From Pteria penguin (Eukaryota > Mollusca > Bivalvia > Pterioida > Pteriidae), in NCBI GenBank assembly GCA_035048485.1, contig CM068580.1, positions 39,359,585 to 39,423,584 of the forward strand: DNA of 64,000 nt, given 5' to 3'. The notes below the pieces were generated by a model that saw only the letters and a list, made by a program, of their open reading frames with translations, did no database searches and was not told the origin of the DNA. Positions 47,901 through 64,000 of the stretch are shown one piece after another (the stretch's first letter is position 1; the number at the start of each line of letters is the position of its first letter). Both the position numbers and the translations under genes were made by a program.

Positions 47901-48918
47901 AGCTGTATACCCTATGTTCGCTAGTACAGTGCAAACAGAGACATATATACACATATGTCTCTGAGTCCAAATTATAGATAAATGTATTCCAAATTGTTTT
48001 GATGATAAGCCTAAAACATATTAAAAAGAGGCCTTTTCAAATGTGGCGATCAAATTCGTCATATTAAGTGAGATATGGCTGTCTAAAACGCAATGTTTGT
48101 AAAACAGAATGTTTTCAACAAACTTATGCATATTCAATGAGAAGGGATATTCCGGTTATCACGTGATCTAATTCGGAAACCTCATCATGGAGAGCGAAGT
48201 AAGTAAACTTGACGAGTAACTTTAAAAATCTGCATTCAAGTCTGCTAAAGTAAGTATTTACTGAAATTGTTTTCTTTTAAAGTCTCCCTTCATCTTATTT
48301 GTTTTTATTATACTGCGCATATTTGTTTCGTTTAAACTGCGCATGCGCGAAGTCAGGTTTTGGTTGTATTTATGGAGTACCCGCTTTATGTACGAAATAT
48401 TTTCTTTTTATTTTGATATCTCCGAGGGTTTGAAGCAACAAAAATGTTATTAACGCAAAGTTAATAACTTCAGTCATACGAGAAAAATACAGTTTTTTTT
48501 TACATGCTGTAATTTTGAAATTATACCGAATTATAGGGTATACAACTTTAGAAATTATATAAATATATTTTAAATGAATGATTGAAATTTCTCATAATTT
48601 GCCATGGTAAATCCAAATTCTCAAATTCTTAGATCCCCACTTTTATATATCTGTTTCTTACGCCAACATTCCTCACAAGTTTTGGTCTGTTCCAAGACCT
48701 GTTTACTAATGTAAAACACTTTGAGTAAATTACTGCCATTTATTAGTAAGTGAATGTTATATAAGTATCTGTGTATTAAACATGACAGAGTAATTACGAT
48801 CATTGCAGCTGATGATGATCACGAGTACACGTATGTAGAAGACGAAGAGAATGTGCAACAGGAGGCCATCGACGATGCGCTTTATGAACCAATGCTGGTG
48901 TACGAGAATGAGGACTAG
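38917..48918 (+). CDS. type I membrane protein: C-type-lectin-like ectodomain and long SH2-docking-like tail, 6 exons
   Basis: Exons 38917-38998, 42834-43064, 43639-43788, 44997-45144, 46430-47217 and 48809-48918 join in one frame with GT-AG borders, giving 502 residues. Residues 1-18 form a signal peptide. Residues 41-152 look like a C-type-lectin-like domain: C58/C152 and C114/C141 have the canonical pairing pattern, with W51..A54..C58, GRLLRV and GLYWI. EPN/QPD and WND motifs are absent, so calcium-dependent sugar binding is doubtful. Residues 177-198 are one membrane helix (FIAVSALAFILVIILSACLI). The tail (about 300 residues) has YDAP (224), YDTP (237), a Lys/Glu-rich middle and the C-terminus LYEPMLVYENED. 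Those motifs resemble Crk/Nck (YDxP), PI3K (YxxM) and Grb2 (YxN) SH2 sites. Exon 5 could start 3 bases earlier (TATGAG/TAG), adding one Ser. A receptor role is inference; I know no named family with this tail. Confidence 0.78.
39139..39248. mobile_element. palindromic MITE, 47-bp arms
   Basis: TAGCTTC(A/T)ATTTTTCGCC...GTTATCGGCTATT (39139-39185) and its complement (39202-39248) differ at one base, with a 16-base loop. It lies in intron 1 of the C-type-lectin-like gene. Confidence 0.88.
40245..41100. repeat. 54-bp minisatellite, about 15 copies, in intron 1 of the lectin-like gene
   Basis: The unit is CCATTTCTCCTTTCCATGTT followed by GACCAGGGATCTTACCTACCTCTACATTGGGGGT. As 54 is divisible by three, one frame stays open for 222 codons. 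It is a hydrophobic 18-residue repeat (FLLSMLTRDLTYLYIGGP) interrupted by frame changes, most simply a repeat by-product. Confidence 0.92.
41101..42003. other. intron 1 remainder, nothing firm
   Basis: GTGCATTATGCAGATGTCGT with a following AAACAAG tail (41279-41355) may be a remnant of a SINE family 1 tail. No exon is recognised. Confidence 0.35.
42004..42191 (-). mobile_element. tRNA-derived SINE, family 2, full length with target duplication
   Basis: The body is 42013-42182 on the minus strand, with tail (TTGG)n at the left and the tRNA-like head (ACCACTACACTAAGCCTGTC) at the right. It is flanked by TTCTCACGT (42004-42012 and 42183-42191). It lies in intron 1 of the lectin-like gene. Confidence 0.87.
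43277..43360. repeat. (ATT)n/T-rich microsatellite
   Basis: TTATTATTATTATT... is followed by ATTTATTTATT. It lies in intron 2 of the lectin-like gene. Confidence 0.9.
44560..44770. repeat. two diverged units with CTTGACCTTGACC/AAGGTCAGAGTCAC
   Basis: CCTTGACCTTGACCAAAGAT...GTCGGAGTCATAGTAAG recurs as ACCTTGACTCAAAGTCACAG...GGTCAGAGTCACAGTGAG about 130 bases on. It lies in intron 3 of the lectin-like gene. Confidence 0.6.
45243..45655 (-). mobile_element. SINE family 1-like, split by a younger SINE
   Basis: Minus-strand tRNA-like head at about 45575-45655 (GGAGCATCTCAGTCGGCAAG, then GATTAGAGTCC) and 3' body at 45243-45330 (GGCAAATGCCGTCACC in reverse). The two halves are separated by the plus-strand SINE at 45331-45504. 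Confidence 0.7.
45322..45513 (+). mobile_element. tRNA-derived SINE, family 2, inserted into another SINE
   Basis: The body is 45331-45504: GGGGCAGACTTGGTGTAGTG head, B-box GGTTCGATTCCC, CAACC tail. The flanking duplicate TTACGTATT (45322-45330 and 45505-45513) comes from the host SINE. It lies in intron 4 of the lectin-like gene. Confidence 0.88.
47218..48808. other. intron 5 of the lectin-like gene
   Basis: An 81-codon minus-strand frame (47631-47876) is not recognised. A CCCCTCCCATCC-rich start and an AT-rich remainder hold no clear feature. Confidence 0.4.
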
Positions 48919-49155
48919 TAAGAGTTATCCTTCCTTCCACGAAGGCGGGAAACGTCATTCTCTGTGGGTTATCTATCAAGAACCGTTCCTATGATCTGAA
49001 TGAATGTCGTCCACGACTAACGTAGAATTATATCTTTTACTATAATTGTTTGTACCAAAGCATGAGGATTGATAGAATGGAAGAACTGTATAAGTTATAT
49101 AGAGTATGAAGAGTATTTAGTATATTTTAGTATAATTAATTAATTTACAGTAAGA

Positions 49156-49161
49156 AATAAA
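49156..49161 (+). promoter_or_regulatory. poly(A) signal AATAAA
   Basis: It lies 238 bases after the stop codon of the C-type-lectin-like gene. Confidence 0.55.
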
Positions 49162-49408
49162 TGCCATACTTGTAAAATGAATCCGAAATTGTGTTTAATA
49201 GTGACAGATGAATATTGATCGTTGTCTTTGTAATTTATTATCTTATCTGGTCATAGTTCACCTGAGTGGGAGATACTGAGATGGTAACATCAAGCGTCTG
49301 TCTTATCCAGGAGGGCAGGGTAGGGTTTGACAGAGACATGTCTCTGGGTTTGACTAATGCTTCCATCCAAATATCTTTTATCATTAGGCGTAGTCATGAC
49401 ACATTTTA

Positions 49409-49594
49409 TTAGCGGATTTCGAGGAAGGGGGCGACCCGCTCTTCGCCATCAGTTTACGAGCATATGTAAGGTGTAAGATAAGATTGAAAACACTCAAATA
49501 ATATGGGTAAAATTCCAGAGTTGGTACCCAATATGGCTAATACTCGACTTTCACATGTGTCCCCCCTTTTTCGGAAATCCTGAACCCGCCACTG
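49409..49594. mobile_element. CAGTGGCGGATCC-family element, 186 bp
   Basis: TTAGCGGATTTCGAGGAAGG and TTCGGAAATCCTGAACCCGC CACTG form the ends. Internal GGTACCCAATATGGCTAATA matches the family body. Confidence 0.6.
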
Positions 49595-49639
49595 CATTTG
49601 ATGAGGACACATTAATAAACAAGTTCTGTGGCCGTTTTA

Positions 49640-51080
49640 AGGCCCCTTTGAGTCCAGTCGAAGCACTGTTGTAGACCTAGGAAGCGAAGCCCATGGAAGA
49701 TGATGGATTTTAGACAGTGTGACCCTCTGAAATTTAAGATGAGAAAATACGAGATCTGACACTGGTGTTTGATTTAGGCACCACAAAATCACCACATTAA
49801 AAACGACGCATACAGATTCGATTACTTTGTTGTGACATCATCAAGGGCGGCCAGTGGAAGTGGCCGCAGCCAAGCCATTGCAGTGATGAAGTGGTATTCG
49901 GGTTTTGAATAGGGACGGATAAAGTATAGATGGAAGCTCAAAACTGGTCATGAATATAGGCAAGTCCAAAGCAAATTAAAAGAAATTCTTTCTTTTATGG
50001 AACAAGATTAACAGGTTAATGGTCAAAACGATGTCAAGCCCTATGTTTTTCGGTAAACTCGTTATCACTCATGTCAGAATGCAAGTCATCGTGGTTTCTT
50101 GCCTGCATATTCTTCAAAATAATTCTTATTTGCCGAAACCATGTGGACGTTTGTACGACTGTGTTATATAGGGTAACCAAATCTTTTCTTTGTAAAACGT
50201 CAGTGGATGCGTTGATTTTGACAGAGCAGATATGAAAATAAGAAAACATTTCGGTGACCCACTGTATTGCATTGCTGACAGGAATCTGTCCATTGACTAG
50301 ACGGGATGTGTGACAGCAGGAACTAAACTGCGACAATTCAATTGGTATACAGCTCAAGTCATTATACTACACGGGTCTCATCTTTAATGATTGGTTTTCC
50401 TTATATATCGCCAGAGATAAAATATGTAAAAGTTTTTGAGGAAGTATATCAGTATGACAAGCCAGTGCTCTAAAGTCCCATTTTATCATCCACAAACCAT
50501 ACACAGATTTATGAAACCTGTTTTCCATCGCATTGTTTCAAGTATATACCAGGTTGGTATTTTATTTCTTCTTTTTTGTGACATTTAAGACAAATTTCAT
50601 GCATGCATGTGCATATATAAGGTCTGTTATGCCTATTTTTGCTTTAAAATTTGCTTCCATGCAGATAAAAATACAAGTTATATGAGGTACATTTATTTGT
50701 TCCCTCTTCTTTGATTCTCATGGTGTTTCCTTTTTTTCACAAGGGGTAGCTTGGTGTTTGAAAATTTATATAACTCTTAACAAAAGAGGAAGTTTGTATC
50801 ACCTAAGTATATTGCATCTTCTTATAATTGTTTTATAAAAATCTATAGATCTATGTATCTTTTTTGCCATACTACTGCCTCTTTTTAGCTTTCAAATTTT
50901 GACAAATTCAATTCAAAATCACACTTCGCCCTTGAGAGTTTCACAAAGACATTTTTTGACAATTTTTACAACATCATTGTCCTGATTTTAATTCATCCGT
51001 TTATGTGACTTTCTGTTTTCTTTATTTTTGCTCATTTATTTGACATTCATTCTCAATTCAAAATAATTAATTCCAGACTT
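49640..51080. other. intergenic stretch with one unexplained 107-codon frame
   Basis: The minus-strand frame at 50034-50357 contains NAIQWVTEMFSYFHICSVKI and a hydrophilic end. I do not recognise it, and no splice or poly(A) signal supports it. It could be a piece of an old transposon. Confidence 0.35.
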
Positions 51081-51087
51081 TTCAGCT

Positions 51088-51353
51088 AAGTGTTAATTAA
51101 TTGATTGGTTGATTTTTGTTTAACGTCACACCACGAATATTTCACGTATATGGTGACCTTTGCAACGGACCCACCGAAGCAGTGAGGGTTCTTTAATGTG
51201 TCATGCATACCACGATACGGGGACTCGGAGTTTACTGTCTCGTCCGAAAGACAGGACACCGGCATAACCAGAGCGGGAATCGAACCCCGGCCTCCCGATC
51301 AGGGGTCCAGCGCGACACCACTAGGCCACGCCGGCTTGCCAAGTATTAATTAA
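51088..51353 (-). mobile_element. tRNA-derived SINE, family 1, full length with target duplication
   Basis: The body is 51101-51340 on the minus strand: tail (TTGATTGG) at the left, tRNA-like head (CACCACTAGGCCACGCCGGC) at the right, and B-box complement GGGAATCGAACCCCGG. It is flanked by AAGTGTTAATTAA and AAGTATTAATTAA. Confidence 0.87.
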
Positions 51354-51836
51354 TCAAATTGATATGTTTTACTTTAATCGATACTTTCGGATTATCTTAT
51401 GACTTTTGGACATTGCTCAGAATTTTCTCATATAATTGCTGTCAATTTCTTGTATGTAAATCATTATATATACTGTATTTGTACATTGTAAATGAGGAGG
51501 AGTTAGTACCTAGGCTTCGGACTGTACGGGTGTAATATTGGAACTCCAGAACTCGCTTACCAACCTAGTAATTATCATTAAAGTGTTATGTTTTAAATTT
51601 ACAACAACATCGTACTCTTTTCATTGTCGCCGGAAACACTACAACTACTTATTGTCCCCAATGATAAGAATATGAAGTTCGCCCTTGAGGGTGTATTCTA
51701 TACCCATTCAGTAAATGTTACTCCAGTCCTTTATTTACAGTTTAGATCTGTTTATTTGATGTGCAGTTCATGGATCATTCAGTGTTAGAATCTGTATGCC
51801 TCATTAACTATATACTACTGTCTCTTCGAATCCAGG

Positions 51837-52042
51837 TGTATTATTTACAAAGAAAGTTAATCTAAGTGTAAGACTTGAGACCTATAATGGTGTGTGCCTT
51901 AATTCTAAGTCAACAGTTTCTGTGTAAACAGTACATCAGACATACTATTCACGGAGAAACTATAACTCATTCTTAGAATTACAACACACTCTATTATAGG
52001 TCACAAGTCTTACACTTAAACTTGGGTTTCTTTGTGAATACA
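51837..52042. mobile_element. MITE with about 70-bp inverted ends
   Basis: AAGTGTAAGACTTGAGACCT ATAATGGTGTGTGCC...AATTCTAAG pairs with CTTAGAATTACAACACACTC TATTATAGGTCACAAGTCTT ACACTT. The outermost parts are GTATTATTTACAAAGAAA and TTTCTTTGTGAATAC. Confidence 0.82.
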
Positions 52043-52462
52043 TGTACCGAAATTTTGTCGAAAAAGGGTCCAACCACACCCCTCCCCCATGAATTTTCAG
52101 AGAGGAGGTCCACCCTTGTTTTTGTAATAACAATGTTGGACCCCCTTTCTAAAAATCAGTGAGGGTTGAGCCCCTCTCGATAAAATTCCTGATCTGCGTC
52201 AGTGACTAAATTGTTAGAGACATGCAAGCTAAAAAGAACACTTCACATAGAGGACAAACATGTTGGTTACAATAGAATATACAACTAGATAGGTCTCTTC
52301 CTGTTGTCATTGCATTTCCGTATTGTACTCTTTTTGGTGAAACTTCACACATTGTCCTAATATGGCAAGCTATGAGACGGGTATGGGATGGTGTCCCGTC
52401 CTGAGGCAGTCTGTCTCTCATCCGTTTGACATCGTAAAACTCGGAAGCATCATTTACTAAAG

Positions 52463-52467
<5 letters not shown>

Positions 52468-52556
<89 letters not shown>
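52468..52556. repeat. (AT)n microsatellite
   Basis: About 44 AT units. Confidence 0.97.
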
Positions 52557-52557
<1 letters not shown>

Positions 52558-52644
52558 TCTAAATGAATTCCAACATACCTCGAATTTGCATTATTTAAAT
52601 TATTAAATAGGGCAAATTCGAGGTATGTTGGAATTTATTTAGAC
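52557..52644. mobile_element. palindrome with 33-bp arms between AT arrays
   Basis: GTCTAAATGAATTCCAACAT ACCTCGAATTTGC (52557-52589) pairs with GCAAATTCGAGGTATGTTGG AATTTATTTAGAC (52612-52644), nearly perfectly. Confidence 0.85.
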
Positions 52645-52679
52645 GTATATATATTTCTGTATACAAGTGAACATTTTGT

Positions 52680-52866
<187 letters not shown>

Positions 52867-52908
52867 TTATATTTAAAGCACAAATAGAATCAGTGAAACA
52901 CCCGGGAC

Positions 52909-53146
52909 GGGAGTACAATGGACCTTGGATCTCCGAAGAAAAACCTGTAGAAATAAAGACAAATTAGACAAACATATAAAACACAAAGACACTACAGCTA
53001 ACAAGGCACCCTATATTTCACTTATATTTGTTCCCCGACGGGGACTCGAACTCACGACCCATGGTACCGAATCACATATCTGTCATGCATTCGACCGTCT
53101 AAACGACTGAGCTACAGGAGTACAATGGACCTTGGATCTCCGAAGA
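52909..53146 (-). mobile_element. third tRNA-like SINE with long flanking duplication
   Basis: The minus strand of 53030-53116 reads CCTGTAGCTCAGTCGTTTAG (A-box) and GAGTTCGAGTCCCCG (B-box). The body runs to about 52939. The sequence GGAGTACAATGGACCTTGGA TCTCCGAAGA occurs on both sides (52910-52939 and 53117-53146). Confidence 0.65.
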
Positions 53147-53169
53147 TAGCTCAATCGGTTAGACGGTCG

Positions 53170-55207
53170 GTTTTTCAGCCCGGCCAGATTATTTTTTTAC
53201 CTCAACCTTGGGGCAAGTGATTTTTTCAGAAGAGCCAGAGCAAGAAAAAATTTTCACGAATGAAATACTGTTGTATAATGATACAAATTTGATTATAAAC
53301 ACTGTTATTTTTTTTTATATATAAAATTCTGCTTAAAATTTGGCAGATCTTCAGACTGTCATAACTTTTTTTAGGATAGAGATATCAGCAAAAGAAAAAC
53401 TGTTTTGAATTTGTCTCGCTGTGCTCCGTCTAAATACATTAAGCACATAAAGATATAAATACAATGCAAAATTCACCTGGGGCTGCTACCCCTTGTCCAC
53501 CCCTCACGAACCGTTTTTGACATATATCCAGTACAAACATTACAACACTCAAAAAGATAAAAGCATCTGACTCTGCCGTATGACAGAAATCACCACGGAA
53601 ATACACTGTTAATAATTTGAAAAAAAAACAGACACAACGTGTCACAAGAAGATCACAAAAACTTTCGATCAAGGTGCAGTTGCGATACCGAATTTGGACC
53701 CGTGGTCAATAAATATGACAGTAGTCAATCAATTGGAGTGGTTAACCGGTTTACGGGTCCTCCTTCCCGCTTTCCACAAGAGCAGTAAAATCAAAGAACA
53801 CACATTTGAAAACCTATTAATAATCCTCCATATAGAGCGCAAAGATCAACATTTTCTCAAGTTGAGAAGTCATAAAAATATACACATGTATAGTAATGCT
53901 GAAAGACCAAGGCATCAAAAATATATAAATTGACATCAACATGAGGAAACTGTGCTCTGCCGATCTGGAAGCGAGCTCACTCCCTTGATCTGTAAGAGTC
54001 CCAATTAACAGTAAGAGGGAATGAAGTTCAGGATTATTTTATCCTTTGAAAATGGTTTTAACAAGGTTTGCTACATTAGTCTCCAGCCCCCTGCTAGCGT
54101 ACAGGTTCAATTCAAAATCTATATAAGAGTGTAGAAAGGGTCAATACAAGAATTACTGTCTTTTTGATGATCTCCGGGTTTTACTATTGTAGATCACGAA
54201 GGCCTCACACTATTTTGGAACCCGATGGGATAAACTTATTGGAACCTTAGACCCTCTTTAGTTTGAACATAAGATCACCGTAGAGATTGGGATGGGAAAT
54301 TTCATTGAATACAAAGTAATATTTACAAATTTTGATAAAAGTTCTGAATAGAACCTAAAAGAATTTCCGAAGGCTTTTCTAAGTTTATGATACTTGTAAC
54401 CTTGAGTTGAAAGTCACAGCGTTATTTGTAAATATTTGGTACGAAAGTCTAAAGCGTTAGTGCAGGTGCTGGCAAATTGAAACAACTGAATTTTATAAAC
54501 ACCATATTTTAGGAGTCTAGTCAAGGGGCATCTGTAACTATCAAACTAAGGGAAATTTACAACAGGAAATCTAAAATCGTCATGTTTATCATAAATATTG
54601 GTATGAATTTTATTGTTAATTGTCTTAATCTATAGATCCAAGTAAAGTGTTTCTGTAACACAAATATTGTCTTTGTTTAACTGAAGTTCAGGTGGGTATA
54701 TATTAGCTATATATCTTTCAAACTCAGGGTTATCAATAACTAAGATGTCGTCAAGGCACATGTACATGCAACTAGGGGTATCATCCAACATCTCAATAAG
54801 GTCGAATGATTTTTGAATAGGATACATAAAACCCTCCAAATAACAATATAGAAACAAATCTGCTATAAGAGGTACACAGTTAGTACCCATAGGAAAACCA
54901 ACTATCTGCTGATAAATCTTGCCATTAAATTCAAGTAACAAATATAGTAGGTTTACCCATGATTGAAGTGATGAAGAACAAAAGATCATAATAACATAAA
55001 GTGTTGTGTTAGTCTTAACACCTATTTTTTTTCCAAAGTATGATTTTAGATTACGCTAGCCTGTGTGGAGACATATTTTTTCACTGTGTGACTGAGCAAG
55101 ATTATTTGTTTATGGTTTTTTTTTTAAAGTCAGGGCAAGAATTTTTTTTCAAAAAATCCAAGTACCCCCCCCCCCCCCCCTTCCCAGAATATCAAATGGA
55201 CGGTGCC
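53170..55207 (-). mobile_element. TIR element carrying a reverse-transcriptase fragment, copy B
   Basis: The right end TTCCCAGAATATCAAATGGA CGGTGCC is followed by TAA, as in copy A. The left terminus is lost: similarity begins at TTTTTCAGCCCGGCCAGATT, directly after a tRNA-like stretch (TAGCTCAATCGGTTAGACGG). Co-linear with copy A apart from indels. Confidence 0.7.
54165..54995 (-). pseudogene. reverse-transcriptase fragment in copy B
   Basis: From right to left on the minus strand: YQQIVGFPMGTNCVPLIADL, LIEMLDDTPSC, CLDDILVIDNPEFERYIANI, YPPELQLNKDNICVTETLYL, then a stop. After it come NIYDKHDDFRFPVVNFP, a stop, STQGYKYHKLRKAFG and, in another frame, NLYGDLMFKLKRV. These are the fingers/palm and C-terminal parts of the same reverse-transcriptase family as copy A. 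Several stops and frameshifts make it inactive. The N-terminal half is absent. Confidence 0.8.
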
Positions 55208-55534
55208 TAAGGACGATTGGGTAAAACTCGGGGTTTATCGTTAGTCGGGGTTTATCGTGCCCGACAATATAACTTTCAATTCTTCTGTATCAATGCTACA
55301 GGATTTATTCATAAAATACGATCGGAAATGTGTAAAACATGTATATAAAATTCATTTGTTTGAATGTCAAAATATTTTAATCATTCCTTTTTATCAAAAA
55401 TTGTTCTAGAACTCTGCATTGCTCTCTGTAACTACGATAAAGTCCGATGTTCCGAATGTCCGTTACCCGGATGGATGACTTCGAGAATATACAGATTAAA
55501 TTGTGAAATAATTTTAAAGAATTATTGATTGAAA

Positions 55535-55700
55535 TTTATACCGAAGCAGTGAGGGATCTTTTACGTGTCGCGCCTACAATCTCACGGGACCTCGGTTTAC
55601 AGTCTCGTCCGAAAGACAGAACACCGGTGTGCCCACGGCGGTAATCAAACCCGAGACATGTCGGTCACGAGACGAACACTTTATCTACTGATATACATGT
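55535..55700 (-). mobile_element. SINE family 1-like, truncated
   Basis: CGAAGCAGTGAGGGATCTTT, GTCTCGTCCGAAAGACAGAA CACCGG and GTAATCAAACCCGAGACATG match the element at 51101-51340. The tail end is missing. Confidence 0.7.
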
Positions 55701-56495
55701 ATATCAGCTGTTTTATGGAATTAGAGGACATGGCGATAGGACATCCCCCATTGTGCATGGCGTTATCAATAATAAATAGTGTAGTTATACAGTTATGACA
55801 TAATACCCAAGATTGCACAATCGGGTATTTCCGGCCGAGCATAGATAACAAGAATGGGTCTAATTGTAAGGCCTCAATTATCGACAATTGTTATCGACGT
55901 AGATAAAAATACAGCACGGCCTTTATTAATTTCGTCTCCCAGCTAAGCTTTAAGAAAAACAAATCTCCATTCTAATCGATGTAAACACAGGTATTTTATT
56001 CAAAAGTTAGTAAACTGACAATGTGTACTTCCGTTTGTACGGTTGAGTGAGCAGCCTGAGGGACGAGTGGGATATTTAATCATGAAGTGAAAGAAGATTT
56101 GGTGTCGAATCGCTCTGCCTGTATGTCAGCGCTGCGCTCCGCAATGAAAATCGATAAGACGAAGGTCTAGTGTGTCGAAGCTAACCAACACCTCGCTGTC
56201 ATTGACAATAAAACACACAAAGGTTCATATTTTTTTCGGAATTTTACCACTAAGGACTTCAATATTTATTTCACAGCTGTCTAACTTAACCACGCTTGAT
56301 GACTAACGACACTCCAAGTATAAAGAGAGACGACTAGGGGGATACTGGCACAGATCCATTGACGGAATTTCCTGTCTTCCTTTTTTGATGACAACGGATT
56401 TTAAACATATATACACTATCATAAATGGCCGGGATTTCACAGGAAATCACGGAACATAAATCGTGTTACGACTCTGAGAATCGTAATTCTCACTC
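55701..56495. other. upstream region of the EGF-repeat gene
   Basis: It should hold the promoter and 5' untranslated region. I cannot identify a TATA box or initiator with confidence. Confidence 0.35.

Positions 56496-64000
<7,505 letters not shown>

Noticed and set aside
50034..50357. 107-codon minus-strand frame as a gene
   Set aside because: No domain, splice signal or poly(A) support; listed only as unexplained.

Overview
The window looks like nuclear DNA of a lophotrochozoan animal, most probably a bivalve mollusc. Genes are split by GT-AG introns, the sequence is AT-rich with many TACATGTA-type words, and tRNA-derived SINEs, MITEs, minisatellites and long dinucleotide runs fill most of it. 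I cannot name the species. About 5% of the window is coding; five protein-coding genes and several decayed coding fragments can be supported.

Layout. (1) Positions 1-17350, minus strand: 13 exons of a DNAJC21/JJJ1-type J-protein (ribosome biogenesis cochaperone). Its 3' end, with the expected second zinc finger, lies beyond the left edge. Its large intron between 2846 and 8377 contains an unrelated two-exon gene on the plus strand (5669-6742) for a small secreted coiled-coil protein. Another intron holds a 33-bp minisatellite, and the first coding intron holds a decayed transposon with a BED/KIAA1586-like N-terminus. (2) 17.4-30.2 kb: gene-poor, with MITEs, a frameshifted THAP-domain fragment, a 0.97-kb foldback element, 145-bp and 47-bp tandem repeats and a SINE. 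(3) 30277-31296, plus: a single-coding-exon GT31 (beta-1,3-galactosyltransferase family) type II membrane enzyme. (4) 31.3-38.9 kb: repeats. A 2.7-kb element with terminal inverted repeats carries a dead reverse-transcriptase fragment and sits inside a 49-bp minisatellite. A second copy lies at 53170-55207. (5) 38917-48918, plus: a six-exon gene for a type I membrane protein with a signal peptide, a C-type-lectin-like ectodomain, one transmembrane helix and a ~300-residue tail rich in Lys/Glu and possible phosphotyrosine docking motifs. (6) 49-56 kb: repeats. (7) 56496 to the right edge, plus: a signal-peptide exon, a 6.3-kb intron, then one long exon of at least 1.1 kb with about nine and a half MEGF/SREC-type EGF-like repeats, continuing past the window.

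The two neighbouring plus-strand surface-protein genes (C-type-lectin-like and EGF-repeat) both have a short signal-peptide exon ending in phase 1. Both look like candidate recognition receptors. A shared pathway is inference only. The most unusual items are the C-type-lectin-like protein with its SH2-docking-like tail, and the inverted-repeat element that carries a reverse-transcriptase fragment and is present twice.
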